This document shows positions 28,043-37,711 of a stretch of 64,000 bases of DNA, piece after piece; within the stretch, counting starts at the first letter, position 1; the number at the start of each line of letters is the position of its first letter. A program made the translations under genes and the position numbers. The stretch lies in the NCBI RefSeq assembly GCF_030407815.1, contig NZ_JASDCS010000008.1, positions 62,001 to 126,000 on the forward strand, read 5' to 3'. The notes beneath the pieces were generated by a model that saw only the letters and a program-made list of their open reading frames with translations, was not told the origin of the DNA and did not search any database. This stretch comes from Psychrobacter sp. APC 3281. Lineage in GTDB: Bacteria > Pseudomonadota > Gammaproteobacteria > Pseudomonadales > Moraxellaceae.

Positions 28043-30835
28043 TTATAGATTGTCACTTGGTTTATGATCGTTTGCAATATCAATCACATCGTCGACGTCG
28101 GTAGTTGCAGTACTGTCAGTTGTCGCATCAATATCTATCTGCTCCTGACCTTCTACCTCAAACGTACCGTCTTCTCTCATGGCATCGATAAGCTCATCAT
28201 CGCTCTCTTCGTGCTCAACACGCGCCATGGCAACCAGTTTTTCATCTTTTGACAGACGAATCAATGTTACGCCTTGTGTATTACGACCAGAGCTAGCGAC
28301 ATGCTCAACTGGGGTACGAACCAATGTGCCTTTATCAGAGATTAAAATGATATCGTCGGTAGAGTCAACCTTGGTCGCTCGTACTAGTGCGCCATTACGC
28401 TCGCTGGTCTTGATAGCGATCACACCGCCACCACCACGATTTTGTGTATTGAACTCATCGATAAAGGTACGTTTACCAAAGCCATTTTCACAAGCAATCA
28501 AGATTTCACGTACATCATCTTCGATAACAACTAATGATTTGATAAATTCGTCAGTAGTCAGACGCATACCGCGGACGCCTTTTGCCGTACGACCCATCGC
28601 ACGCGCATCATTCTCATCGAAACGAATGGCTTTACCACTTGAAGCGAACAACATCACTTCTTGGCTACCATTAGTAATACGAGCGCTGACCAATTTATCA
28701 CCGTCTTCTAATCCAACTGCAATCAAACCGTTCGATCTGATATTGGCAAACTGCTTCAGCTCTACCCGCTTCACTGTACCGTTGGCCGTGGCAAAGAAGA
28801 CAAAAGGCGGCTCTGCTTGGTTGCTATCTTCTACCGAATCGTCATCATTGCTTACTTCTGATACTTCACTTACTACTGATGTATCTTCCACAATTTTTGG
28901 AATTGGTAGTATGGTTGTAACGGTTTCGTCGCTATTTAGGCCAATTAGATTGACTAATGGACGACCACGAGCACCGCGACTGGCAATCGGCACTTCAAAA
29001 CCACGTAAGCTAAAGACACGTCCACTATCAGTGAAACACAGTACCGTAGAATGCGTTGATGTCACGACTAAATGATCAATTACATCATCTTCTTTCATTG
29101 CCGTAGCAGACTTACCTTTACCGCCACGTTTTTGTGCAACATAATCGTCAATCGGCTGAGTCTTAGCATAGCCAGTACGCGATACCGTCATGACGACCGT
29201 TTGCTCAGGAATAAGGTCTTCGCGACTAAAGTCCATACGTGAATCGATGATATCGGTACGGCGCTCATCACCAAAGTTATCACGAATCTCGATCATCTCA
29301 TTAGAGATAATCGCCATCAGCTTATCAAAATCGCCAAGGATAGACTCTAAGTGTGCGATTTCACGTAATAGGTCTTGGTACTCTTCAGTCAATTTATCTT
29401 GCTCAAGACCAGTCAAACGATGCAATTGCATATCTAAAATCGCATTGACCTGCTCAAGTGACAAGCGATAACGTTCTTCGCCTTCGATCAGACCAAACGG
29501 CGCTTTAGGATCTTCGCCATCGATAAACTCAGGACGCACTGATTGGCTACCAGCAGCTGTGAGCATCGCAACAACGCTACCTGAGCCCCATGTGTTATTT
29601 AATAAACTTTCACGTGCTAGGCCACGGTTTGCAGAAGCTTTAATCGTCGCAATAATTTCGTCGATATTGGCTAGAGCAACCGTTAGACCTTCTAGCAAAT
29701 GACCACGAACGCGGGCTTTGTTCAATTCATAAATCGTACGGCGGGTCACCACTTCTTGACGATGACGGACAAATGCAGCGATAAGCTGACGCAAAGTCAA
29801 TAGTTTAGGCTGACCATTATCGAGCGCCACCATATTGATACTAAAGCTAGACTCTAGCGGCGTTTGTAGAAATAGGTTATTGACAATAACTTCAGCGGTC
29901 TCGCCACGACGCAAGTCAATAGCGATACGCATACCGTCTTTATCAGACTCATCACGAATTTCGCTAATACCTTCGATTTTTTTATCACGAACCAGCTCTG
30001 CAATACGCTCGATCAGCTTGGCTTTGTTAGCCTGATAAGGTACTTCGGTAAATACGATGCGCTCACGATCACGGTTGACGCCAGCATTGCTCATCGGCTC
30101 GATATGATAACGACCACGAATATGCAAACGGCCTTTACCGGTACGATAAGCATCTAAAATGCCCGCGCGACCATAGATAATACCACCTGTAGGGAAGTCA
30201 GGACCTGAAATATGCGACATTAGCTCTTCAGCTGAAACTTGTGGGTTTTCAGCATACGCAAGACAAGCATTTATTACTTCGGTCAAGTTATGCGGTGCCA
30301 TATTGGTCGCCATACCAACGGCAATACCCGTCGCGCCATTGACCAATAGGTTAGGAATACGCGCTGGCATCACGCTTGGCATGCGCTCAGAGCCGTCGTA
30401 GTTGTCTTCCCAATCGACCGTATCTTTATCCAAATCAGCGAGCATCTGGTGGGTCAGTTTAGTCATACGTACTTCGGTATAACGCATCGCTGCCGGAGGA
30501 TCATCATCGATCGAACCAAAGTTACCTTGACCATCAACCATTGGGTAGCGCAAGCTAAAATCCTGCGCCATACGGACGATGGCATCATAGACGGCACTAT
30601 CGCCATGTGGATGGTACTTACCGATAACATCACCAACCACACGTGCTGATTTTTTATACGGTTTATTATAATCGTTTGATAGCACGTGCATGGCATACAT
30701 CACGCGGCGGTGTACAGGTTTGAACCCATCACGCACATCAGGCAGCGCACGCGAGACGATCACGCTCATCGCATAATCCAAATACGACTGCTTTAGCTCA
30801 TCTACGATGCCAATAGGACTGACCGATTCGCTCAT
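28043..30835 (-). CDS. gyrA: DNA gyrase subunit A
   Basis: Breakage-reunion subunit of gyrase, which introduces negative supercoils together with GyrB. The start at 30835 ([25 protein letters not shown]) has AAGGAG about 6 nt upstream; 13 extra codons upstream lack support. The active-site Tyr is in AAMRYTEVR (residue 119). The quinolone-resistance region [15 protein letters not shown] retains Ser80 and Asp84, the drug-sensitive state of the positions called 83 and 87 in E. coli. [12 protein letters not shown] is the GyrA box of the C-terminal pinwheel. A Ser/Glu/Asp-rich insert near residue 690 and an acidic tail are present. Confidence 0.98.
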   Translation of the reverse strand: MSESVSPIGIVDELKQSYLDYAMSVIVSRALPDVRDGFKPVHRRVMYAMHVLSNDYNKPYKKSARVVGDVIGKYHPHGDSAVYDAIVRMAQDFSLRYPMVDGQGNFGSIDDDPPAAMRYTEVRMTKLTHQMLADLDKDTVDWEDNYDGSERMPSVMPARIPNLLVNGATGIAVGMATNMAPHNLTEVINACLAYAENPQVSAEELMSHISGPDFPTGGIIYGRAGILDAYRTGKGRLHIRGRYHIEPMSNAGVNRDRERIVFTEVPYQANKAKLIERIAELVRDKKIEGISEIRDESDKDGMRIAIDLRRGETAEVIVNNLFLQTPLESSFSINMVALDNGQPKLLTLRQLIAAFVRHRQEVVTRRTIYELNKARVRGHLLEGLTVALANIDEIIATIKASANRGLARESLLNNTWGSGSVVAMLTAAGSQSVRPEFIDGEDPKAPFGLIEGEERYRLSLEQVNAILDMQLHRLTGLEQDKLTEEYQDLLREIAHLESILGDFDKLMAIISNEMIEIRDNFGDERRTDIIDSRMDFSREDLIPEQTVVMTVSRTGYAKTQPIDDYVAQKRGGKGKSATAMKEDDVIDHLVVTSTHSTVLCFTDSGRVFSLRGFEVPIASRGARGRPLVNLIGLNSDETVTTILPIPKIVEDTSVVSEVSEVSNDDDSVEDSNQAEPPFVFFATANGTVKRVELKQFANIRSNGLIAVGLEDGDKLVSARITNGSQEVMLFASSGKAIRFDENDARAMGRTAKGVRGMRLTTDEFIKSLVVIEDDVREILIACENGFGKRTFIDEFNTQNRGGGGVIAIKTSERNGALVRATKVDSTDDIILISDKGTLVRTPVEHVASSGRNTQGVTLIRLSKDEKLVAMARVEHEESDDELIDAMREDGTFEVEGQEQIDIDATTDSTATTDVDDVIDIANDHKPSDNL

Positions 30836-31126
30836 ATACACTCCTTCACTCACATTTTTTTCTAACGTTGACACATCGCTTATGGCACCCGTAGATCATA
30901 TAAAAATACTGCCACATAAATGGGCAGTCATGACCAAAATACTTACCATAAAAAAACACTGCTACACGTGCAAAACAATAGGAAAATAGCGATAGTTTTA
31001 ATGTTTAATAAAAGAAGCTATTTTAGCACAAATTTGCTGATTTAGGGGTTCTGACCACCATTAAAATCAAGCTAGGCGGTTCATTTGCAGTGATATTTTG
31101 AATTATTGACACACGCTAAAATAATT

Positions 31127-31306
31127 CTAATGGCAGGTTTTTTTTGATTGGCTGATTTTGCCATTTTTACAAACAAACTTACCATCTGCTGAGCAATGTG
31201 ACACCCCGCCCATTTTACCTGAACAGGGCGTATTTCGAGCTTGTGCTTGGCTCATAGATGTAAAGGCAAATACTAGGGCGAGTAGCGCTGTGGTGATTGA
31301 TTTCAT
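31127..31306 (-). CDS. Small secreted Cys-rich protein
   Basis: A 59-residue protein read directly from the minus strand. It has a Lys-Ser start, a hydrophobic signal peptide ending near MSQAQA, and a mature part of about 36 residues: RNTPCSGKMGGVSHCSADG, then KFVCKNGKISQSKKTCH. The four mature Cys could make two disulfides. GGAGA lies about 6 nt before the ATG and a promoter-like pair lies upstream. I recall similar short CSGKKGG-type hypothetical proteins in related bacteria, but know of no function. Confidence 0.8.
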   Translation of the reverse strand: MKSITTALLALVFAFTSMSQAQARNTPCSGKMGGVSHCSADGKFVCKNGKISQSKKTCH

Positions 31307-31775
31307 TGTTTATTCTCCGTATCTGATGGATATTAAATAGAAAAATACTATACTCATTCAGTACAGCTCGACAAGATTTATTTTGACTAACTGAGTGAAT
31401 ACTTATGTTTCTATCTACAATTCAACACGACATTTAATTTAACGCTAAAATCTTGAGCATAGAACTCATATGTGGTTTGCATATAAGCTCTATTGACCAA
31501 ACAACTAGGATGCTTAGAATATTTAGCCAATACAACAACACCTACAACTGTCTCTGACGTGAACTGATGGTTTTTATGGTTATATAGTTTTCACGACCAT
31601 AATGCTTTGCCATGAGCTAATAGCTTTCAAAATCATATTATTTTAGTGAGCACATTATGATTTAAACCACTTTAATGCGGTTATTTTCTAGTGATGCTGG
31701 ACAAAAAATTTCTAAACGCTACACTAACTCATCTTTTATAGCACTTAAATAACGACCTAATAGGCTACTTTTATT
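31307..31775. other. 469-base intergenic region
   Basis: This divergent gap contains the promoter of the small secreted protein at its left end. A minus-strand stretch from about 31569 down to a stop at 31411 reads VVGVVVLAKYSKHPSCLVNR and ends in VKLNVVLNCR. It loosely resembles a TonB C-terminal domain but has no credible start or ribosome site. I do not call a gene. Nothing else is recognisable. Confidence 0.5.
31347..31374 (-). promoter_or_regulatory. Putative promoter of the small secreted protein
   Basis: On the minus strand TTGTCG (31369-31374), a 16-nt spacer and TATAGT (31347-31352). It lies about 40 nt ahead of the ATG. The spacing fits a sigma-70 promoter and the match is moderate. 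Confidence 0.5.
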
Positions 31776-32057
31776 ATGGATATCATTCTTGCAATTGTTT
31801 GGATTTTAGCAATGGTGCTATACAGCTTTTCGAGCGATTACGTTGCTAGCTTTCCTAACCATAACAATCGCGCTGTCCCTTATGTCCGTTGGGGAGCACT
31901 TCTAGTCGCTATGGCTTTATCAGCATACTTGTCAAAAGCCTATCAAGAAAATCTACAAGGCAATGGTATGTGGGTGTTTGTTATCGTGGTATTTGTCGTT
32001 ATTGTTTTAGCGAAATTCGTTTTTAAATGGGTAATTAACAGACGTTTGAAACGCTAG
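31776..32057 (+). CDS. Small integral membrane protein of unknown function
   Basis: A 93-residue protein with three predicted membrane helices (about 1-19, 36-53 and 64-84) and a basic tail WVINRRLKR. The soluble loop after helix 1 is DYVASFPNHNNRAVPYVRW. It is followed 55 bases downstream by cmoM in the same direction, so the two may be co-transcribed. I do not recognise a family. Confidence 0.72.
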   Translation: MDIILAIVWILAMVLYSFSSDYVASFPNHNNRAVPYVRWGALLVAMALSAYLSKAYQENLQGNGMWVFVIVVFVVIVLAKFVFKWVINRRLKR

Positions 32058-32112
32058 TTAATACTAAATAGTTTTATTAATTTGACCCTCTTACTCATTG
32101 ATCTAAATACCT

Positions 32113-32964
32113 ATGACAACTAAACATCAATATAGCCAGCCTGACTCAAACCTTTCTATACCAGCAGAAGACAAACGAGCAGATCGTAGCTTCGATGCCA
32201 TTGCCGAACATTTTGAAAAGAAGGTTTATGGTGGTTTAAAAGGCGAGATTCGATTGGCCGTGTTACGACGTGATATTTTTGAATATAGTTCACAGATGAG
32301 TGAGACGCTTGGGCGACCTTTACGTATCCTGGATGTGGGTGCAGGGCTTGCGCAAATTGCGATAGAACTTGCTGCTCAAGGTCATAGCGTAGTCATCAAT
32401 GACATCTCAGCGAATATGCTTGAGAAGGCGAAAGCGAGCGCAGAAAAAATTGATAAAAAGCTAGACATCACTTGGTATGTTTGCCCTTATCAAGCGCTTG
32501 AAGAAAAACTGGCTCAGACAGAGACAGAAAGGTTTGATTTGATTATGTCGCACGCGCTACTCGAATGGTTGGCAGAACCAGCAGCGGTCATGGACTTCTT
32601 TGATCAATATCTAACAGATGATGGCGCGCTATCTTTGTGCTTTTATAATCCTGCAAGCTTTGATTATCGTAACCTTATCATGGGAAATTTTAATCTACTC
32701 GATAATACAGACTATAAGGCAGACAACAAGAAAAGTCTGACACCCAATCATCCCGTCGCTAAAGAAGAGGTTCAGTCTTGGTTAAAGGCGCATGACTATC
32801 AGACGGTGCGCAGCAGTGGCTTGCGGGTATTTCATGACTATGCACCGCTCAAACGTGGCGGTCATAACGACCCAGATGCAGTGATTAGAATGGAGTTACG
32901 CTACTCACAGTTAGAGCCGTACAAATGGCTTGGCCGTTACTTACATATTCTAGCTAAACGGTAA
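32113..32964 (+). CDS. cmoM: tRNA 5-carboxymethoxyuridine methyltransferase CmoM
   Basis: SAM-dependent methyltransferase that methylates the carboxyl of cmo5U34 in wobble position of certain tRNAs. Residues from SFDAIAEHFEKKVYGGLKGEIRLAVL match the start of E. coli CmoM (formerly SmtA). DVGAGLAQIAIELA is SAM motif I. LIMSHALLEWLAEP, LSLCFYNPASFDY and the ending GRYLHILAKR are further family blocks. The 283 residues include an N-terminal extension of about 25. It converges with the ferric ABC transporter. Confidence 0.92.
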   Translation: MTTKHQYSQPDSNLSIPAEDKRADRSFDAIAEHFEKKVYGGLKGEIRLAVLRRDIFEYSSQMSETLGRPLRILDVGAGLAQIAIELAAQGHSVVINDISANMLEKAKASAEKIDKKLDITWYVCPYQALEEKLAQTETERFDLIMSHALLEWLAEPAAVMDFFDQYLTDDGALSLCFYNPASFDYRNLIMGNFNLLDNTDYKADNKKSLTPNHPVAKEEVQSWLKAHDYQTVRSSGLRVFHDYAPLKRGGHNDPDAVIRMELRYSQLEPYKWLGRYLHILAKR

Positions 32965-32997
32965 ATTGAGACAACAGCTCAAGAATGGTAAATGCTA

Positions 32998-34359
32998 CTA
33001 AACCTCTTCATCCATTCTTGATGACCTATCGTATTCTGACCAAGTAGTGGCATTGATGTCTTTTTCATCGAAGACTACGACATGCTCTAGCAAAGGCAGA
33101 ATGCCAATATGCGAGCCGATTGCATGATTATGATGGCTCGCAACCAAGGATAAGACAGTCTGTCCGTCGTCTAACTGCAGACGGTATAAATAGTTGGCAC
33201 CGCGAAACACACGTCCAATAACTAAAGCTGTCTGTGTACTGTCGTCATCATGAATAATATCATCAGGGCGCACGAGTACTTTAATGGGCGTGCCATTTGG
33301 ATAATCATATTCGCAGTACTGTGGCTGGCCTGATTCGTCATAGACTTCCATGCGGCGATAGATATTCCCCAGTGCTGTCTCAACATGACCTTCTTTGATA
33401 ATGCCGTCTATCATCGCGCCTTCGCCTACGAATTCAGCGACAAAAGGACTGACAGGCTCATGATACAGTTCGCTTGGTCGCGCCCACTGTACCAATCGTC
33501 CTTTGTCCATTACCCCTACTTTATCCGCTAGCGCAAACGCTTCATTTTGATCATGAGTGACCAAAATCGCTGTGGTATTAGTACGTTTGAGAATATCACG
33601 GACATTCATTGCCAATGACTCACGCAGTACCACATCTAGATTAGAGAATGGTTCATCAAGTAATAGTAGTTTTGGTTTGGGGGCTAGCGCTCTTGCAAGA
33701 GCCACACGCTGCTGCTGACCACCAGAGAGCTCATTAGGACGTTTATCCGCATGCTCAGTCAATTCGACTAAGCTTAGCATCTCAGCCACACGTGCTTTTT
33801 TGTCAGCAGCTGACCATTTATTGAGACCAAAGGCGATGTTCTTTACCACGCTTAAATGACCAAAAAGCGCATAATCTTGAAACACCATCCCCATGCCGCG
33901 CTTGGCTGGTGCCACGGCAAATGAGTGCCGAGCTGTCTTTTCTGTTAAGCGTTGATTGTTTAGATAGATAGTGCCGCCGCGACTTTGCTCCAGTCCCGCG
34001 ATTGCTCGAAGCGCTGTTGTCTTCCCGCAGCCGCTATAACCTAAGAAGCAACCAATCTCTCCTTGCTCCAGCACCAACGATAGACCATTAACGACGATAG
34101 TATCGTCATAGCCTACGATGAGATTTTGCACACTAAAATAAGGATCTGTCGCGATATGTTTCTCAGTATTTTGTTGTGAGGTACTGCTTTGTTCTACAGT
34201 TTTATTCGGCTGAACTGGATTGATTCTATTTTGTGACAGTGGTGATTTTGCTACAGGCATATGATTAGCCCGAGCCTTTTCTGACTTAGAATTTGTGGAG
34301 TCGTTCATTGAATCAGTGTACATAGACGGTACCAGTTCGCTATTAGTAAGTAAAACCAT
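32998..34359 (-). CDS. fbpC: Ferric-iron ABC transporter ATP-binding protein
   Basis: ATPase of a binding-protein-dependent iron importer. Walker A is GYSGCGKTTAL, the signature is LSGGQQQRVALARAL and Walker B is LLLLDEPFSNLD, followed by the H-loop Thr-His-Asp. A C-terminal TOBE-like regulatory part follows. The 453-residue frame has about 75 polar residues before the ABC domain (YFSVQNLIVGYDD), rich in Ser, Asn and Lys, which is unusual. No ribosome site settles the start, so it may begin at an internal Met. It lies 88 bases after fbpB. Confidence 0.9.
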   Translation of the reverse strand: MVLLTNSELVPSMYTDSMNDSTNSKSEKARANHMPVAKSPLSQNRINPVQPNKTVEQSSTSQQNTEKHIATDPYFSVQNLIVGYDDTIVVNGLSLVLEQGEIGCFLGYSGCGKTTALRAIAGLEQSRGGTIYLNNQRLTEKTARHSFAVAPAKRGMGMVFQDYALFGHLSVVKNIAFGLNKWSAADKKARVAEMLSLVELTEHADKRPNELSGGQQQRVALARALAPKPKLLLLDEPFSNLDVVLRESLAMNVRDILKRTNTTAILVTHDQNEAFALADKVGVMDKGRLVQWARPSELYHEPVSPFVAEFVGEGAMIDGIIKEGHVETALGNIYRRMEVYDESGQPQYCEYDYPNGTPIKVLVRPDDIIHDDDSTQTALVIGRVFRGANYLYRLQLDDGQTVLSLVASHHNHAIGSHIGILPLLEHVVVFDEKDINATTWSEYDRSSRMDEEV

Positions 34360-34447
34360 CGATAAAACAGAGCAAATTATAATATAGCTGACACTACGAG
34401 TGTGCTGTTAAACTTATGTCAAATTATTGCTATTAGATTTGTTGTTA

Positions 34448-36124
34448 CTAGCTGTGTTTGTCACTTTGACGCAGTAGTATCCAGACAGGAAGCAAGCCAA
34501 CTAACACGATTAGCAAACTCGGCAATGCGGCTCGTCCCCACATACCTTCGCTCGTCATTTCAAACACTCGTACTGCAAGCGTATCCCAGCCTTGACGCCG
34601 TGTCATCAGCGTAATGGGCATCTCTTTCATCACTTCGACAAAGCCCATCAGTAATGCAGTCAATACGCCAGGGCTAAGCACAGGCAGCATCACATGACGC
34701 CAGCGCTGATAAGGACTGTCGCTAAGTAATTTTGCAGCAGCTTCTTGATTGACTGTCAATCGTTGCAGTTGTCTGTCAACTGGCTGAAAACTCACTGTCA
34801 TAAAACGTGTCGATAGCGCCAGTAGCATAACAATGACGCTGCCAGAAAGCACTTGCTGTGAGGTGATACCAAAGGCAATCATTTGATTATCAAGCCACGC
34901 AATAGGTATAAATATCCCTACCGCCAACACAGTCCCCGGTACGACATAACCCAAATTGGCTAAAGTGGTCATTAGCTTAGTCGACTTATCAGGATACTGC
35001 CGTTTAATCCACGCAATGATAACGGCCAAAAAGGCAATAAACAACGTGGTCATACTAGCAATCATGAGGCTGTTGGTAACAAAATCAATGTAACGCGCAT
35101 CAAAATCTTGGCGAAAGTTAAGTGCTGTCCAATAGATGAGCTGTAAGAAAGGAATTAAAAAGGCAACTAAAAAGATCAGCGTACACAGCAGTGTCATGGC
35201 GAGCTTAGCAGGTTTACTGGCGTCAAAGCGTTGGCTGCTACCTTGGGTAAGTGAGCTACCACGCTTCGCTTGCCAATACTGCTCAAGCAATACCACAATG
35301 AAGATCACACCAATCAGCAAGGCTGCTAACTGAGCCGCTGTGGTCAAACTGAAAAAACCAAACCATGCTTTATAAATGGCGGTAGTAAAAGTATCGACAT
35401 TGAATACGGATACTGCACCGAAATCTGCTAAGGTTTCCATACTGGCTAGCAACAAGCCGCCAATGATCCACGGTAGTGCTTGCGGTAGCGCCAGTCGAAA
35501 GAACACACGGCTACGACTCAAACCTAGCATCTGCCCCGCTTCTATCGCTCGCCTGCCTTGCGACAAAAATGCTTGACGCGCGAGCAAATATACATAAGGG
35601 TAAAACGCTAGCGACAATATCAAGCCTGCGCCCCATACATTCCTTATCGACGGTATGGCAGTACTAATACCGGAATCGCGCAGAGCTGTCTGTAGCGGCC
35701 CACTAAAATCAACAATGCCGATAGTGACAAATGCCAATACATAAGCAGGGATGGCAAGTGGCAACATCAACGCCCACGAAAAGAAACGCTGACCAGGGAA
35801 ACGATACATACTAGTGACCCAAGCCAGAGCAGTACCAATAGTGCCTGAAACGACAGTCACCATAAGCAATAAAATCGCCGTGTTCTTGAGCACTTGCGGC
35901 AGTACATAGTCTGCCATGTGTGTCCAAATCTCTGCCACTGGCTGAGTCCACGACAGCAGCACGATTAAAATCGGTACTAGCATAAACAATGAAATCAGCC
36001 CTAAGACTGATTTCGAGATAATACGTTTACGAAGGGCGTGGTCTTGGCTGACAGTCTGCTTGTCATTAACACCATCATTGACAGTATCGTTTTGACTAAC
36101 AGACGCATCTGGCGTTGTGATCAT
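34448..36124 (-). CDS. fbpB: Ferric-iron ABC transporter permease, fused two-domain type
   Basis: A 558-residue inner-membrane permease with about twelve membrane helices in two repeated halves. Each half carries an EAA-type loop: EAGQMLGLSRSRVFFRLALPQALPW in the first and EAAAKLLSDSPYQRW followed by VMLPVLSPG in the second. The fusion of both halves in one chain is characteristic of FbpB/FutB-type ferric transporters. It lies between fbpA and fbpC. A 198-base gap with an inverted-repeat element separates it from fbpA. Confidence 0.92.
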   Translation of the reverse strand: MITTPDASVSQNDTVNDGVNDKQTVSQDHALRKRIISKSVLGLISLFMLVPILIVLLSWTQPVAEIWTHMADYVLPQVLKNTAILLLMVTVVSGTIGTALAWVTSMYRFPGQRFFSWALMLPLAIPAYVLAFVTIGIVDFSGPLQTALRDSGISTAIPSIRNVWGAGLILSLAFYPYVYLLARQAFLSQGRRAIEAGQMLGLSRSRVFFRLALPQALPWIIGGLLLASMETLADFGAVSVFNVDTFTTAIYKAWFGFFSLTTAAQLAALLIGVIFIVVLLEQYWQAKRGSSLTQGSSQRFDASKPAKLAMTLLCTLIFLVAFLIPFLQLIYWTALNFRQDFDARYIDFVTNSLMIASMTTLFIAFLAVIIAWIKRQYPDKSTKLMTTLANLGYVVPGTVLAVGIFIPIAWLDNQMIAFGITSQQVLSGSVIVMLLALSTRFMTVSFQPVDRQLQRLTVNQEAAAKLLSDSPYQRWRHVMLPVLSPGVLTALLMGFVEVMKEMPITLMTRRQGWDTLAVRVFEMTSEGMWGRAALPSLLIVLVGLLPVWILLRQSDKHS

Positions 36125-36166
36125 ATTATCATTACCGTGTCATACGTATAGAGACCTTGTAAGCTT

Positions 36167-36303
36167 ATACCAACCTTAAAATCGTCATTACATGAATAAC
36201 TGATCTGTAATGACTAACCTTTGAACCTATTCTTTAAAAGCTGTTGTTTAAAAGCCGTGCTTTGAGAACTATTGTCTAAAAGTTATGATTTTGAGATTGG
36301 TAT
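36167..36303. repeat. MITE-like inverted-repeat element between fbpA and fbpB
   Basis: Terminal inverted repeats of 17 bp with two mismatches: ATACCAACCTTAAAATC at 36167-36183 and GATTTTGAGATTGGTAT at 36287-36303. Inside lies a perfect 9-bp inverted repeat, gtcattaca / tgtaatgac (36184-36192 and 36206-36214). The unit is 137 bp and non-coding. It fills most of the gap between two genes that are normally co-transcribed. A MITE origin is inferred from structure only. Confidence 0.55.
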
Positions 36304-36322
36304 CAGTATTACTGGCGACCCC

Positions 36323-37447
36323 TTATTTATAACCCGCTTTATCCATCATTTGGATAGCTTGAGTTTGTAGTTCACCGAATTTCTGTACATTGATATCGTC
36401 TTTTTTGAACTCGCCCCATGATCTGAGCATGTCTGACTCATCGATACCTACTTTTACTGGGAATTCTTTGTCAGAGCTAGCATAGAGACCTTGAGCTTCG
36501 TCAGATGACAACCACTCTATCAGTTTAAGCGTACCATCTGGATTGTCCGAACCTGCAACCACGCCAGCGCCTGAGATGTTTACGTGCGTACCAGTCGTAT
36601 CTTGGTTTGCCCAGAATATCTTAACAGGGAAGTTTGGTTTTTCGTTCAATAGACGACCATAGTAGTAACTATTGGCGATACCTACTTCACACTGACCAGC
36701 AGCGATAGCTTCTAGCATCGCAACGTCATCACTGAACACATCAGTCGCTAGGTTATCAACCCACCCTTTGATAACCGCTTCGGTTTTTTCCTCGCCCAAA
36801 TGCTCCATCATGCTAGCAACAAGCGATTGGTTATAAACCTTCTTAGAGGTGCGTAAGCATAGTTTGCCTTTCCATTTTGGATCGGCCAAATCTGCATAAG
36901 TAGACAACTGGTCGGCAGTAACTTTGCTTGGGTCATAGAAGATAGTACGTGCACGTAGTGACAGACCTGTCCACTGACCTTTTGGATCACGGTATTTTGC
37001 AGGAACGTTAGCCTCTAACACAGTAGATGATACTGGCTGCAATAGGCCTTGCTCTGCAGCCTGCCATAAGTTACCAGCATCAACGGTCAATAGCATATCA
37101 GCCGGAGTATTCTGACCTTCAGCTTTTAGACGCGCCATCAAAGGCCCAGTTTGGTCTGTAACCAGTTCAACTTTTACACCTGTTTGCTCAGTATAGCGAT
37201 CTAACAATGGCTTAATCAGCTGCTCATTACGTGATGAGTAGATAGTAATCGTCTGACCATCAGCAGTCGTAGCTTCGTCAGTTGCTGCTTGCTGCTCAGC
37301 ACCTGTTTCTGTTGACTCTACTTCTACGCTCTCTTCTGTGGTTGAAGAATTACTACAACCTGCCAGACCCAACATCATGCCAAATACGGCTGCAGGTAGG
37401 ATAAGCTTCGTAGAGGTTAGATTAGCGCTGATAGCGTTCAATGACAT
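36323..37447 (-). CDS. fbpA: Ferric-iron-binding lipoprotein of the ABC transporter
   Basis: A 374-residue substrate-binding protein of the FbpA/FutA type. The start at 37447 (MSLNAISAN) has GGGGAAA close upstream; reading further back adds residues without signal-peptide character. A lipoprotein signal peptide ends in LGLAGC, so it is anchored to the membrane. A Ser/Glu/Thr-rich linker leads into TITIYSSRNEQLIKPLLDRY. The paired Tyr in ANSYYYGRLL are the iron-coordinating residues in this family. A candidate Fur box overlaps its promoter. Confidence 0.93.
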   Translation of the reverse strand: MSLNAISANLTSTKLILPAAVFGMMLGLAGCSNSSTTEESVEVESTETGAEQQAATDEATTADGQTITIYSSRNEQLIKPLLDRYTEQTGVKVELVTDQTGPLMARLKAEGQNTPADMLLTVDAGNLWQAAEQGLLQPVSSTVLEANVPAKYRDPKGQWTGLSLRARTIFYDPSKVTADQLSTYADLADPKWKGKLCLRTSKKVYNQSLVASMMEHLGEEKTEAVIKGWVDNLATDVFSDDVAMLEAIAAGQCEVGIANSYYYGRLLNEKPNFPVKIFWANQDTTGTHVNISGAGVVAGSDNPDGTLKLIEWLSSDEAQGLYASSDKEFPVKVGIDESDMLRSWGEFKKDDINVQKFGELQTQAIQMMDKAGYK

Positions 37448-37567
37448 GGTTTTCCCCATAGTAATGCTATAAAAAAAGTAAGACGGATGGTGAGACAAAA
37501 TAACAGTGATTATAACGATGACTTGCTAAGCGTTAACAGTAATCAGGCCATAATATATTAAAGCAAC

Positions 37568-37596
37568 ATACTAATGGAAGTGAGATTAATTATCAA
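37568..37596 (-). promoter_or_regulatory. fbpA promoter with candidate Fur box
   Basis: On the minus strand TTGATA (37591-37596), a 17-nt spacer and TAGTAT (37568-37573). Overlapping the -35 side, 37581-37595 reads TGAGATTAATTATCA, which matches 12 of 14 informative positions of the 7-1-7 Fur motif TGATAAT-N-ATTATCA. Repression by Fur-Fe(II) of an iron importer would be expected; binding is not shown. Confidence 0.5.
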
Positions 37597-37711
37597 TACA
37601 TTTGTTTAACTGGTAAATATGCCTGTGATGAGTCTTGAGCATTGATTTTTAAGAACTATTTTTCACCAGCTCTTTCAATAGTTTGGTCTAACGACGCGTT
37701 TTAGTGTCCAT

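Noticed and set aside
28179..29075. A long open frame of 298 codons on the plus strand
   Set aside because: It lies entirely antisense to gyrA, has Ser/Thr/Arg-rich composition typical of a shadow frame and no ribosome site.
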